From the NCBI GenBank assembly GCA_903848955.1, contig CAINHS010000089.1, positions 1 to 64,000 of the forward strand: DNA of 64,000 nucleotides, read 5' to 3'. The stretch's first letter is position 1; each line of letters begins with the position of its first letter. The notes under the pieces are model-generated. The model saw only the letters and a program-made list of their open reading frames with translations, made no database searches and was not told the DNA's origin. Shown piece after piece: positions 57,581 through 64,000 of the stretch. Made by a program: the position numbers and the translations under genes. This DNA comes from an uncultured beta proteobacterium (GTDB lineage Bacteria; Pseudomonadota; Gammaproteobacteria; Burkholderiales; Rhodocyclaceae).

Positions 57581-57908
57581 TGCGCTATTTCGCAGTGCAG
57601 CATATATTGCAGATACAAGCCGCCGGTTGTCGATTGCGAGAGCGGCAGCAGTCGGTCCGGCGCTGGACGCATATGCAGCAAAATGACAAGAGCAAGTCAC
57701 CGGTGAGCGTGACATGGACGCGACACCGCCATCGGGGGTTGTCCATTTGGTAAATATTTTGTCTGCAATTCCGGTCATTTGATCTTTCAGGCACTTGCGG
57801 AAATGGCGGTGTCAGCGGCTGAAAGTCGCTGGCTTGACTGCAATCAAGGTATTCTTGTCACACGGGGCCTAAAAGGGTCCGATGAGGAAAGATAAGGAGA
57901 GTGAGGCA
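57581..57908. other. Divergent regulatory region between ppsA and its activator
   Basis: This gap of about 330 bases holds no gene. It is AT-richer than its surroundings. Imperfect inverted repeats such as TGCAGCATATATTGCA (57596-57611) and AT-rich stretches near 57750 are candidates for activator or IHF binding, but none matches the DmpR-type TTGATCAATTGATCAA site well. The activator's own promoter was not resolved. Confidence 0.5.
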
Positions 57909-59654
57909 ATGACCAAACTCCGTAGCGTCGGCCGTTCCGACAGTGAGGATCTGCGCGCCCGCGTGCACTTTTGCGCCGAAACCGGGCAGATCTGGCTGCA
58001 CGAGCACCGCATGCTTCTGGTACACGCCGAGGCGCAGGCGACACTGCGCAAGGAACTGATCGACACTCTGGGCATGGACCGCGCCCGCGGCCTGCTGACG
58101 CGCATGGGTTACGCCTCGGGCGTGCGCGACGCCGAACTGGCGCGTACCCGTGCCGAGGATTCAAGCGACCTCGAAGCCTTCATGACCGGCCCGCAACTGC
58201 ATACCCTGGAGGGTATCGTGCGGGTGACGCCGGTCAAACTGGAATTGAACCGTCATAGCGGAACGTTCTACGCCGAGCTTCTCTGGGAGCACTCCTGGGA
58301 GGGGCAATGGCATCGGCACCATTACGGCATTCACACCGAGCCGGTGTGCTGGACCCAGATCGGTTATGCCTGCGGCTACACTTCGGCTTTCATGGGGCGC
58401 ACCATCCTGTACAAGGAAGTCGAATGTACCGCCATGGGGCACAACAACTGCCTCATCATCGGCAAACCCGCCGAGGAATGGGAAGACGCCGCCGAGCAGA
58501 TGCGGTTCTTCAACAGCGAGCCGATCGCCGATCAGCTCATCGAACTGCAAACCCAGGTGGTGCAACTGAGGTCTTCGATCGGTGACCGCGATCAGTTGCC
58601 GCAAGACGTTACCGGAATTTCCCCCGGCTTTCGTGCCGCCTACGAACTGCTCAAGCAGGCTGCCGCAAGCCACATCAGCGTCCTGCTGCAGGGCGAAACC
58701 GGCGTCGGCAAGGAGGTCTTCGCGCGCAGCCTTCACGAAATGGGGTCGCGCAGCAGCAAGCCGTTCGTTGCCGTCAACTGTGCGGCGATACCGCAGGAAC
58801 TGGTTGAATCCGAACTTTTCGGGGTGGAGAAGGGCGCCTATACCGGCGCTCTGGTATCCCGTCCGGGACGCTTCGAACGCGCCGACGGCGGCACCTTGTT
58901 CCTTGACGAGATCGGCGACCTGCCGGCGTCGGCCCAGGCCAAGCTGTTGCGTGTGCTGCAGGAAGGCGAAATCGAGCGTCTCGGCGACCAGAAGACGCGC
59001 AAGGTCAATGTGCGGCTGGTGGCAGCCAGCAACGCCGACCTGAAAACCATGGTAAAGGAAGGGCGTTTCCGCTCCGACCTTTACTACCGGCTCAATGCCT
59101 ACCAGATCGTCATCCCGCCATTGCGCGAGCGCAAGCAGGACATACCCCTGCTGGCCAAACACTTTCTGGCCAAGCAGTCGGCGATCCATGGCAAGAAACT
59201 GCGCGGTTTCACCGACAAGGCCAAGCGCGCATTGCTGGCCTACCCCTGGCCGGGAAACATTCGCGAACTGCAAAACGCGGTTGAAAGAGGCGTGATTCTC
59301 GCTCCCAGCGGCACCCGCATCGAGGTTAGCCACCTGTTTGTGTCAAACCCTGACGAACAGCCGCCGGAATTCGGGCTCGACCGCAGCGGCGGCCTCGACC
59401 TGAACTTCTGGGAGACCGGGAAGGACCTGCGCGATGCCGTTTTCAATGGCACGCTGACGCTCGGTCAGGTTGAAGCCATGCTGCTCGAAACCGCCGTCGA
59501 CAAGGCTCGCGGCAACCTGTCTTCGGCGGCGCGGATGCTCGGTCTGACCCGGCCGCAGATCGCCTATCGCCTGAAGCGCCTGCAAGAGTGTCAGGACGGC
59601 GAGAACGATGCCGCTGCGGCGCTGTCCGGCCAGTCGCGGGCGGATTCCGCTTGA
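57909..59654 (+). CDS. XylR/DmpR-type sigma-54-dependent activator of phenol degradation
   Basis: This 581-residue regulator has an XylR_N/V4R sensor domain (about 10-200) very like XylR: GQIWLHEHRMLLVHAEA, MGYASGVRDAELAR, GPQLHTLEGIVRV, EPVCWTQIGYACGYTSAFMG and GKPAEEWED, including the Cys173/Cys181 pair of the zinc/aromatic site. The AAA+ domain has Walker A GETGVGKE (about 261), GAYTGA (sigma-54 contact, about 309, Tyr for the usual Phe) and LFLDEIG (about 331). A Fis-type helix-turn-helix (NLSSAARMLGLTRPQIAYRL) ends the protein. Phenol binding would derepress the ATPase. ATG 57909 (AAGGAG) is preferred; ATG 57882 is possible. Confidence 0.92.
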   Translation: MTKLRSVGRSDSEDLRARVHFCAETGQIWLHEHRMLLVHAEAQATLRKELIDTLGMDRARGLLTRMGYASGVRDAELARTRAEDSSDLEAFMTGPQLHTLEGIVRVTPVKLELNRHSGTFYAELLWEHSWEGQWHRHHYGIHTEPVCWTQIGYACGYTSAFMGRTILYKEVECTAMGHNNCLIIGKPAEEWEDAAEQMRFFNSEPIADQLIELQTQVVQLRSSIGDRDQLPQDVTGISPGFRAAYELLKQAAASHISVLLQGETGVGKEVFARSLHEMGSRSSKPFVAVNCAAIPQELVESELFGVEKGAYTGALVSRPGRFERADGGTLFLDEIGDLPASAQAKLLRVLQEGEIERLGDQKTRKVNVRLVAASNADLKTMVKEGRFRSDLYYRLNAYQIVIPPLRERKQDIPLLAKHFLAKQSAIHGKKLRGFTDKAKRALLAYPWPGNIRELQNAVERGVILAPSGTRIEVSHLFVSNPDEQPPEFGLDRSGGLDLNFWETGKDLRDAVFNGTLTLGQVEAMLLETAVDKARGNLSSAARMLGLTRPQIAYRLKRLQECQDGENDAAAALSGQSRADSA

Positions 59655-60121
59655 TGCAGATGGCATTACCGCGGCCGGTGGCGGACTATCTCGCCGCCCA
59701 CCATGTCATGACGCTGGCTACTCAGGGCGCGGAAGGGCCGTGGGCGGCGGCGGTGTTCTACGCCAGCGACGGTTGCTCGCTGGTTTTTCTGTCTGCACCG
59801 GGCAGTCGCCACTGCCGCAATCTGGCGCAGGATGCGCGCTGCGCGGCGACGATTCAGGAAGACTATTGCGACTGGGCGCAGATCAAGGGCATCCAGTTGC
59901 AAGGCCGGGTCAGGGAGCTCGAGGGGGAAGAGGAGATCCGCGCGCAGCAGCTCTACGCCGAGAAGTTCCCGGTGGTCGGGCCGCTGGCGAACGTACCTCA
60001 GGCGCTGGTCAAGGCACTGGCCCGGGTGCGCTGGTTCAGGCTGGTTCCCGAGCGCGTCTATTTCATCGACAACAGCAGGGGGTTCGGTCACCGCGACGAA
60101 ATCGCTCTGGCGCAGGAATGA
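59654..60121 (+). CDS. Pyridoxamine 5'-phosphate oxidase-like flavin protein
   Basis: This 155-residue protein has the split-barrel pattern YLAAHHVMTLATQGAEGPWA near the N-terminus, VFLSAPGSRHCRNLAQD (about 45-61), and IQLQGRVRELEGEEE (about 85). Members bind FMN, F420 or heme; the UPF0306 (YhbP-like) group is the closest match I can judge by eye. The ATG shares one base with the regulator stop (TGATG), so it is co-translated with the phenol activator. Its role in the pathway is unknown. Confidence 0.7.
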   Translation: MQMALPRPVADYLAAHHVMTLATQGAEGPWAAAVFYASDGCSLVFLSAPGSRHCRNLAQDARCAATIQEDYCDWAQIKGIQLQGRVRELEGEEEIRAQQLYAEKFPVVGPLANVPQALVKALARVRWFRLVPERVYFIDNSRGFGHRDEIALAQE

Positions 60122-60230
60122 CTCGAGGCCGGCAGGACGATGCGAAGCGGGTGAGGCCGCTGCTACCGGGTCCCGTGTTGCGTCACCGGTGAGAGCGCAT
60201 GAAAAGGCTCACCGAAATGACGCCTTTCCA

Positions 60231-60263
60231 AAAAAATAGCCGGCAATTTCTTGCCGGCTATTT
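60231..60263 (-). terminator. Intrinsic terminator downstream of ssrA
   Basis: AAATAGCCGGCAA, a 4-base loop and the reverse complement form a strong stem; on the minus strand it is followed by a T-run. It lies about 35 bases past the tmRNA 3' end and may also stop the plus-strand transcript of the regulator operon. Confidence 0.88.
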
Positions 60264-60295
60264 CAATCTAACTAATTGATTTAATTAGATTTTAT

Positions 60296-60657
60296 TGGTG
60301 GAGGCGGCGGGAATTGAACCCGCGTCCACAAGTGCGCCACAGACAGTTCTACATACTTAGCCGCGTCATTTGATTTAACCCGCAACACGCCGACGGACAG
60401 GCTGGTTGAAGGCGATTCGCTGAATTTTCGAACTGTGCACCGCGACTTTGCACAGCCTTATCTCCTGTATATGATTCCGATGTGGCTTGCGCCACCTGGT
60501 CCAGAAGCAAACCAGTTCGGAAGCCAGCCGCTGTTAAGCGGCTAGAGCGAAACGCTCGTCGTTGGCAGTTAGTGCTTTCCAGATGGATTTACGAGGTACC
60601 CGGATCCTCGGTATGCCCTGCATGCTTTGTCACCCATGTCGAAGCCATGTCGCCCCC
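60296..60657 (-). ncRNA. ssrA: Transfer-messenger RNA (tmRNA)
   Basis: The minus strand starts GGGGGCGACATGGCTTCGAC and ends with GGTTCAATTCCCGCC and an encoded CCA; the 5' GGGGGCG pairs with CGCCTCC of the 3' end to make the acceptor stem. The tag reading frame (60537-60566, stop TAA at 60534) encodes ANDERFALAA. Total length is about 362 bases. It rescues stalled ribosomes with SmpB, whose gene is not in the window. Confidence 0.97.
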
Positions 60658-60708
60658 TGGCATGGTGCAAACCAGATGACACCTGATCTGCGAACTACAA
60701 GCCGGATT

Positions 60709-61368
60709 CTACCGGTTTGCCGCTGCCAGGCCGAGAATATCTTGCGGCGAGGCGGCAATCGCATCGGCCCCCCAGCCGGCAGGAGGCTTGCCGTCCCCCA
60801 GATAACCCCAGGCCGCAACGATGGTCGTCATGCCGACGGCGCGGCCGGAGATCACATCACGCTCATCGTCGCCGACATAGATGCAGCCGGCGGCGGCGAT
60901 GCCGATTACGGCGCTGGCAAGGTGCATGGGATGGGGATCGGGTTTGGCGCGCCGGGCGCTGTCGCCGCAGACGATGCAGGCGCTGCGTCGGCGCAGTCCC
61001 AACTGCTCGGTGAGAGGAATCGCAAAGCGCTGTGACTTGTTGGTAACTATGCCCCAGGGAATTCCCCGGGCGTCAAGTTCATCGAGGTGTTCGGCTATGC
61101 CGGAAAAAAGGCGGGTGTCGACACACAGCGCCCCCTGATAGATGACCAGGAATCTCTGCTGCAGGTCAAGATACCCGGGGTTATCCGGCGTCACGCCGAG
61201 TCCGGCGGCAATCATGCCGCGGGCGCCGGAGGAGACATGCGGCCTCAGTTTGTCCATGGGCAGGGGGCGGCGCCCTTGTTCCTCAAGCAGTTTGTTCAGA
61301 GCGCCGCCCAGATCCGGCGCTGTGTCCGCCAGTGTGCCGTCGAGATCGAAAAGCACTGCCTCAGGCAT
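60709..61368 (-). CDS. HAD phosphatase of the Gph/MupP family
   Basis: This 219-residue HAD hydrolase has [15 protein letters not shown] (nucleophile Asp8), the VTNK motif (about 112), [10 protein letters not shown] (about 143) and VGDDERDV (about 164). Generic annotation is phosphoglycolate phosphatase. [23 protein letters not shown] and [11 protein letters not shown], and its position directly after ubiG, resemble Pseudomonas MupP (N-acetylmuramate 6-phosphate phosphatase of cell-wall recycling). ATG 61368 overlaps ubiG by eight bases. Both options remain open. Confidence 0.85.
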   Translation of the reverse strand: MPEAVLFDLDGTLADTAPDLGGALNKLLEEQGRRPLPMDKLRPHVSSGARGMIAAGLGVTPDNPGYLDLQQRFLVIYQGALCVDTRLFSGIAEHLDELDARGIPWGIVTNKSQRFAIPLTEQLGLRRRSACIVCGDSARRAKPDPHPMHLASAVIGIAAAGCIYVGDDERDVISGRAVGMTTIVAAWGYLGDGKPPAGWGADAIAASPQDILGLAAANR

Positions 61369-62068
61369 TGCGCCGGGCTCGCACCAGATAGTTAACGTCG
61401 GTATCGGCACCTATCGATGCATCGCGCTTGAGCGGGTTGTAGCGCAGCCCGGTGATCTCGAGAACCTCGAGGCCGGCATTGCGACACAATCGAGCCAGTT
61501 CGGCCGGCTTGAGAAAGCGCGTGTAGTCGTGCGTGCCGCGCGGCAGCAGATTGAAAACATACTCCGCGCCGACCACCGCCAGAAGATAGGCTTTCAGATT
61601 CCGGTTGATGGTGGATAGAAACACCTGGCCGCCCGGTTTCACGAGTCGCGCGCAGGCTGCGACGGTGCTTGCCGGATCAGGGACGTGTTCCAGCATTTCG
61701 AGGCAGGTGACGAGGTCGAAAGAGGATGGCGCGTCTGCCGCCATGGCTTCTGCCGAGATCAGGCGATAGTCGATGGCATGTCCGCTCTCATAGATGTGCA
61801 GACGGGCTATGCCGAGTGCTTTTTCGGAGAGGTCGATGCCGGTGACCTGGGCGCCCATCGCCGCCATCCCCTCACTGAGCAGGCCGCCGCCGCAGCCGAC
61901 GTCGATCACCTGCTTGCCCTTGAGTCCGGCGTTGCGGTCGATCCAGCCGAGGCGCGCCGGATTTATGTCGTGCAGGGGGCGGAATTCAGAGTTCGGATCC
62001 CACCAGCGATGGGCGGCATCGCCGAATTTGTCCAGTTCGCGCTGATCAGCGTTGCTGCTTTCAGTCAT
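61361..62068 (-). CDS. ubiG: Ubiquinone biosynthesis O-methyltransferase UbiG
   Basis: This 235-residue SAM-dependent methyltransferase has [43 protein letters not shown] (SAM motif I, key part) and [14 protein letters not shown] near the C-terminus, all UbiG signatures. It methylates the two hydroxyl groups in ubiquinone synthesis at the membrane. ATG 62068 is preferred over one six codons upstream. It lies downstream of the ompA-type gene and its terminator. Confidence 0.94.
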   Translation of the reverse strand: MTESSNADQRELDKFGDAAHRWWDPNSEFRPLHDINPARLGWIDRNAGLKGKQVIDVGCGGGLLSEGMAAMGAQVTGIDLSEKALGIARLHIYESGHAIDYRLISAEAMAADAPSSFDLVTCLEMLEHVPDPASTVAACARLVKPGGQVFLSTINRNLKAYLLAVVGAEYVFNLLPRGTHDYTRFLKPAELARLCRNAGLEVLEITGLRYNPLKRDASIGADTDVNYLVRARRNA

Positions 62069-62124
62069 GGTGTTATTCCGGGTCATCCATGGATACGGTC
62101 CCCGGGGGCGCCGGAGACATAACG

Positions 62125-62152
62125 AAAAAAGCCCTGCAGGGCAGGGCTTTTT
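62125..62152 (-). terminator. Intrinsic terminator after the OmpA-family gene
   Basis: AAAAAGCCCT, a short loop and AGGGCTTTTT form a hairpin with flanking A and T runs between the ompA-type stop and the ubiG start. It would separate the two transcripts. Confidence 0.85.
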
Positions 62153-62168
62153 CCGGAGTCAGGCAAAA

Positions 62169-62840
62169 TTACTGAGTCTTGGTGCCGATGACTTCGATTT
62201 CGACGCGGCGATCGGGTTGCAGGCAGTCCACGGTCTTCTTGCTCTTCGCGCCCTTGCACTGGTCAGCCTTGGTGACCGGCTGCTTCTTGCCCTTGCCCTC
62301 GGTGTAGATACGGTTCGGCTCGAGTCCCTTGGCCACGAGATAGGCCTTGACGGCTTCGGCGCGCTTTTCCGAAAGCTTCTGGTTGTAGGCATCGCTACCG
62401 AAGCGGTCGGCGTGGCCGACGGCAATGATCACTTCGAGTTTGATGCCCTGAATGTCGGCCGCCAGCTTGTCGAGTTTGGCCTTGCCTTCGTCGCGCAGGT
62501 TGGCCTTGTTGAAGTCGAACAGGGCGTCGGCGGCGAGTGTCACCTTCTGTGCGGCGGGCTTGGGTGCCGCTACGGGTGCCACAGGTTTGGGTACCTCAGG
62601 AGCCGCAACCGGTGCCGGCTTCTTCACCAGATCCGCATCGCACTCTTCGATGGCCATGGCCGGGGTCCAGAAGCTGGTGCGCCAGCACAGGCCGAAACCG
62701 CTTTTGACTACATAGCCGCGCTGGTCAATGGCATAACCGACCGTACCCTTGGTATCGATTCCCGGCGACTGAGCAAGGGCGGAAACTGAAAGTCCGAGCA
62801 GAGTGGCGAGAAGCAGAGAATGTTTGGCGCTTTTGATCAT
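62169..62840 (-). CDS. OmpA family outer membrane protein
   Basis: This 223-residue protein has a signal peptide (MIKSAKHSLLLATLLGLSVS, cleavage after ALA), a short mature region with two Cys residues, a Pro/Ala-rich linker (about 75-95) and a C-terminal OmpA peptidoglycan-binding domain (LFDFNKANLRDEGKAKLDKL, GHADRFGSDAYNQKLSEKRA, PDRRVEIEV). It anchors the outer membrane to the cell wall. The strong AAGGGGGGAA ribosome site suggests high expression. There is no eight-stranded beta-barrel domain; this is the compact betaproteobacterial type. Confidence 0.93.
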   Translation of the reverse strand: MIKSAKHSLLLATLLGLSVSALAQSPGIDTKGTVGYAIDQRGYVVKSGFGLCWRTSFWTPAMAIEECDADLVKKPAPVAAPEVPKPVAPVAAPKPAAQKVTLAADALFDFNKANLRDEGKAKLDKLAADIQGIKLEVIIAVGHADRFGSDAYNQKLSEKRAEAVKAYLVAKGLEPNRIYTEGKGKKQPVTKADQCKGAKSKKTVDCLQPDRRVEIEVIGTKTQ

Positions 62841-62916
62841 ATTTCCCCCTTGTTGGGATTAAGTGTGGCGGAATTCAGCATTGCATCTTTTCCCCGGTCG
62901 CCTACTACACCTAGCG

Positions 62917-64000
62917 TCAGGACATCAGTCGAGTATGCCACAAAGCGGCTATGTCGTGCAATTGAGAAATGTCGATTTGCAGCGGCAGGCCCTTGCTCAT
63001 CACCAGTTTTCCACCAACCCAGGTATGGCTGACCTGCTCGCGTCCGGCGACATAGACAAGGTGCGAGGCGGGGTCAAAACAGGGCTGGATAAACCATTCG
63101 TCAAGCCGGACGGCGCACATATCGGCCGCCTTGCCGGGCAGCAGGGAGCCGATTTGTTCGTCCATGCCGAGGGCGCGTGCGCCGCCCAGAGTGGCGGCCT
63201 CGAGCGTGACATGAGCATCAAGCACCTCGGCGTTCTCGCTGGCTCCTTTTGCCAGCAGTGCGGCATGGCGCATTTCATGAAACAGGTCGAGGCGATTGTT
63301 CGAGGCGGCACCGTCGGTGCCCAGGCCGAAATTCAGGCCGCGTGACTGGGCTTCGGCCATCGGCGGGATGCCGCTCGCGAGTTTCAGGTTGGACGTGGGG
63401 CAGTGGGCCAGATTGCATCCCTCATGAGCCAGCAAGTCCAATTCCGCGGCTTCGAGATGCACACCATGGACAGCGATCAATTGCGGTCCGAGCAGCCCCA
63501 GGCGGTGCAGCCTTGCCAGGGGGCGCATGCCGTGCTGCTTGAGACTCTCCTCGATCTCGTGGCGCGTTTCGTGAAGATGAACATGCACCGGAATTTCAAG
63601 CTGCGCGGCGAGGGTGGCGATACGCTTGAAGGTCTTGTCGGCGACGGTGTAGGGTGCGTGCGGAGCGAGGCAGAAGCTGAGCAGGGGATCCCCGCTCAAG
63701 GTGTCGCGCACGGCCAGTCCCTTGGCCAGATAGTCGTCGGCATCAGCGGCATAGCCGGTGGGAAACTCGATGACAATGAGTCCCAGCACGGCGCGCATGC
63801 CGATCTGCCGCGCTGCCTCTGCGGCGGCGTCCGGAAAGAAGTACATGTCGTTGAAGGTGGTGATGCCGCCGCGCAGCATTTCGGCACAGGCCAGCAAGGT
63901 GCCGGCGCGGACAAAATCGGGACCGGCGTGGCGCGCTTCGGCAGGCCAGATGCGCTCCGTCAGCCAGCGCATCAAGGGCAGATCGTCGGCAAAGCCGCGC
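62917..64000 (-). CDS. Amidohydrolase, MTA/SAH deaminase family (5' partial)
   Basis: The frame is open to the window edge; 360 codons are visible. The sequence GFADDLPLMRWLTERIWPAE and the metal-binding HVHLHETRHEIEES, AVHGVHL and GTDGAASNNRLDLF blocks identify a TRZ/ATZ-type hydrolase of the 5-methylthioadenosine/S-adenosylhomocysteine deaminase group. In bacteria it deaminates these adenosine thioethers. The first ~80 residues, with the HxH metal pair, lie outside. Its neighbour ubiG produces S-adenosylhomocysteine, a fitting context. Confidence 0.88.
   Translation of the reverse strand, partial: RGFADDLPLMRWLTERIWPAEARHAGPDFVRAGTLLACAEMLRGGITTFNDMYFFPDAAAEAARQIGMRAVLGLIVIEFPTGYAADADDYLAKGLAVRDTLSGDPLLSFCLAPHAPYTVADKTFKRIATLAAQLEIPVHVHLHETRHEIEESLKQHGMRPLARLHRLGLLGPQLIAVHGVHLEAAELDLLAHEGCNLAHCPTSNLKLASGIPPMAEAQSRGLNFGLGTDGAASNNRLDLFHEMRHAALLAKGASENAEVLDAHVTLEAATLGGARALGMDEQIGSLLPGKAADMCAVRLDEWFIQPCFDPASHLVYVAGREQVSHTWVGGKLVMSKGLPLQIDISQLHDIAALWHTRLMS

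Noticed and set aside
57596-57611. TGCAGCATATATTGCA as the activator's upstream site
   Set aside because: It is only about 16 bases from the -24 element, too close for a typical enhancer; kept as a note, not as a called site.
60296-60657. ssrA as integration site of a genomic island carrying the catabolic genes
   Set aside because: tmRNA genes are frequent island targets and the 3' end faces the catabolic region, but no integrase gene and no second copy of the ssrA 3' end were seen in the window.

Overview
The window looks like a chromosomal segment of a GC-rich, denitrifying, anaerobic aromatic-degrading betaproteobacterium of the Rhodocyclales type (Thauera/Azoarcus/Aromatoleum and relatives). 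The grounds are the tmRNA tag ANDERFALAA, an NnrS protein, phenylphosphate synthase genes, a 4-hydroxybenzoyl-CoA reductase with the extra [4Fe-4S] loop, and an indoleacetate-type catabolic cluster. No replicon-specific genes, integrases or insertion sequences were seen.

Left edge (1-6.4 kb): the end of a CheB/CheR-PAS fusion, a hybrid histidine kinase, nnrS, and a small accessory patch in which a histidine phosphatase sits between an intact DUF29 gene and an inverted, truncated DUF29 copy.

Region A (6.5-39 kb, almost all minus strand): a candidate pathway from indolepyruvate or indoleacetate to 2-aminobenzoyl-CoA. It holds two indolepyruvate:ferredoxin oxidoreductases (one fused to a GltD-like flavoprotein and ferredoxin domains), a Liv-type ABC transporter with two binding proteins, a UbiD-family decarboxylase, a class III CoA-transferase, a three-subunit molybdenum hydroxylase, a two-subunit B12 mutase, an acyl-CoA dehydrogenase lacking the usual catalytic Glu, a hydantoinase-like HyuA/HyuB pair, an acyl-CoA ligase, a thiolase and a GntR/FCD repressor. 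A divergent MeaB-like mutase chaperone follows. Six intergenic repeats of two families separate genes of this cluster. The inventory matches the published anaerobic indoleacetate pathway: C2 hydroxylation, lactam opening, CoA transfer, carbon-skeleton rearrangement, oxidative decarboxylation, thiolysis. No enoyl-CoA hydratase or 3-hydroxyacyl-CoA dehydrogenase was found here.

Region B (39-60 kb): a phenol to benzoyl-CoA block. A sigma-54 promoter and a divergent XylR/DmpR-type activator precede ppsA and ppsB, one UbiD carboxylase, a Tm-1-like (UPF0261) protein, ppsC, ubiX, a Nudix hydrolase, a flavin split-barrel protein, a PaaK-like CoA ligase, a metallophosphatase, a TRAP transporter, a MarR regulator and hcrCAB. 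The logic is phenol to phenylphosphate to 4-hydroxybenzoate to 4-hydroxybenzoyl-CoA to benzoyl-CoA. Unlike the Thauera aromatica model, only one UbiD subunit is present and the gamma and delta subunits of phenylphosphate carboxylase are missing from the locus.

Right edge (60-64 kb): housekeeping genes, namely ssrA (tmRNA), a MupP/Gph-type phosphatase, ubiG, an OmpA-family lipoprotein-like gene and the end of an MTA/SAH deaminase gene.
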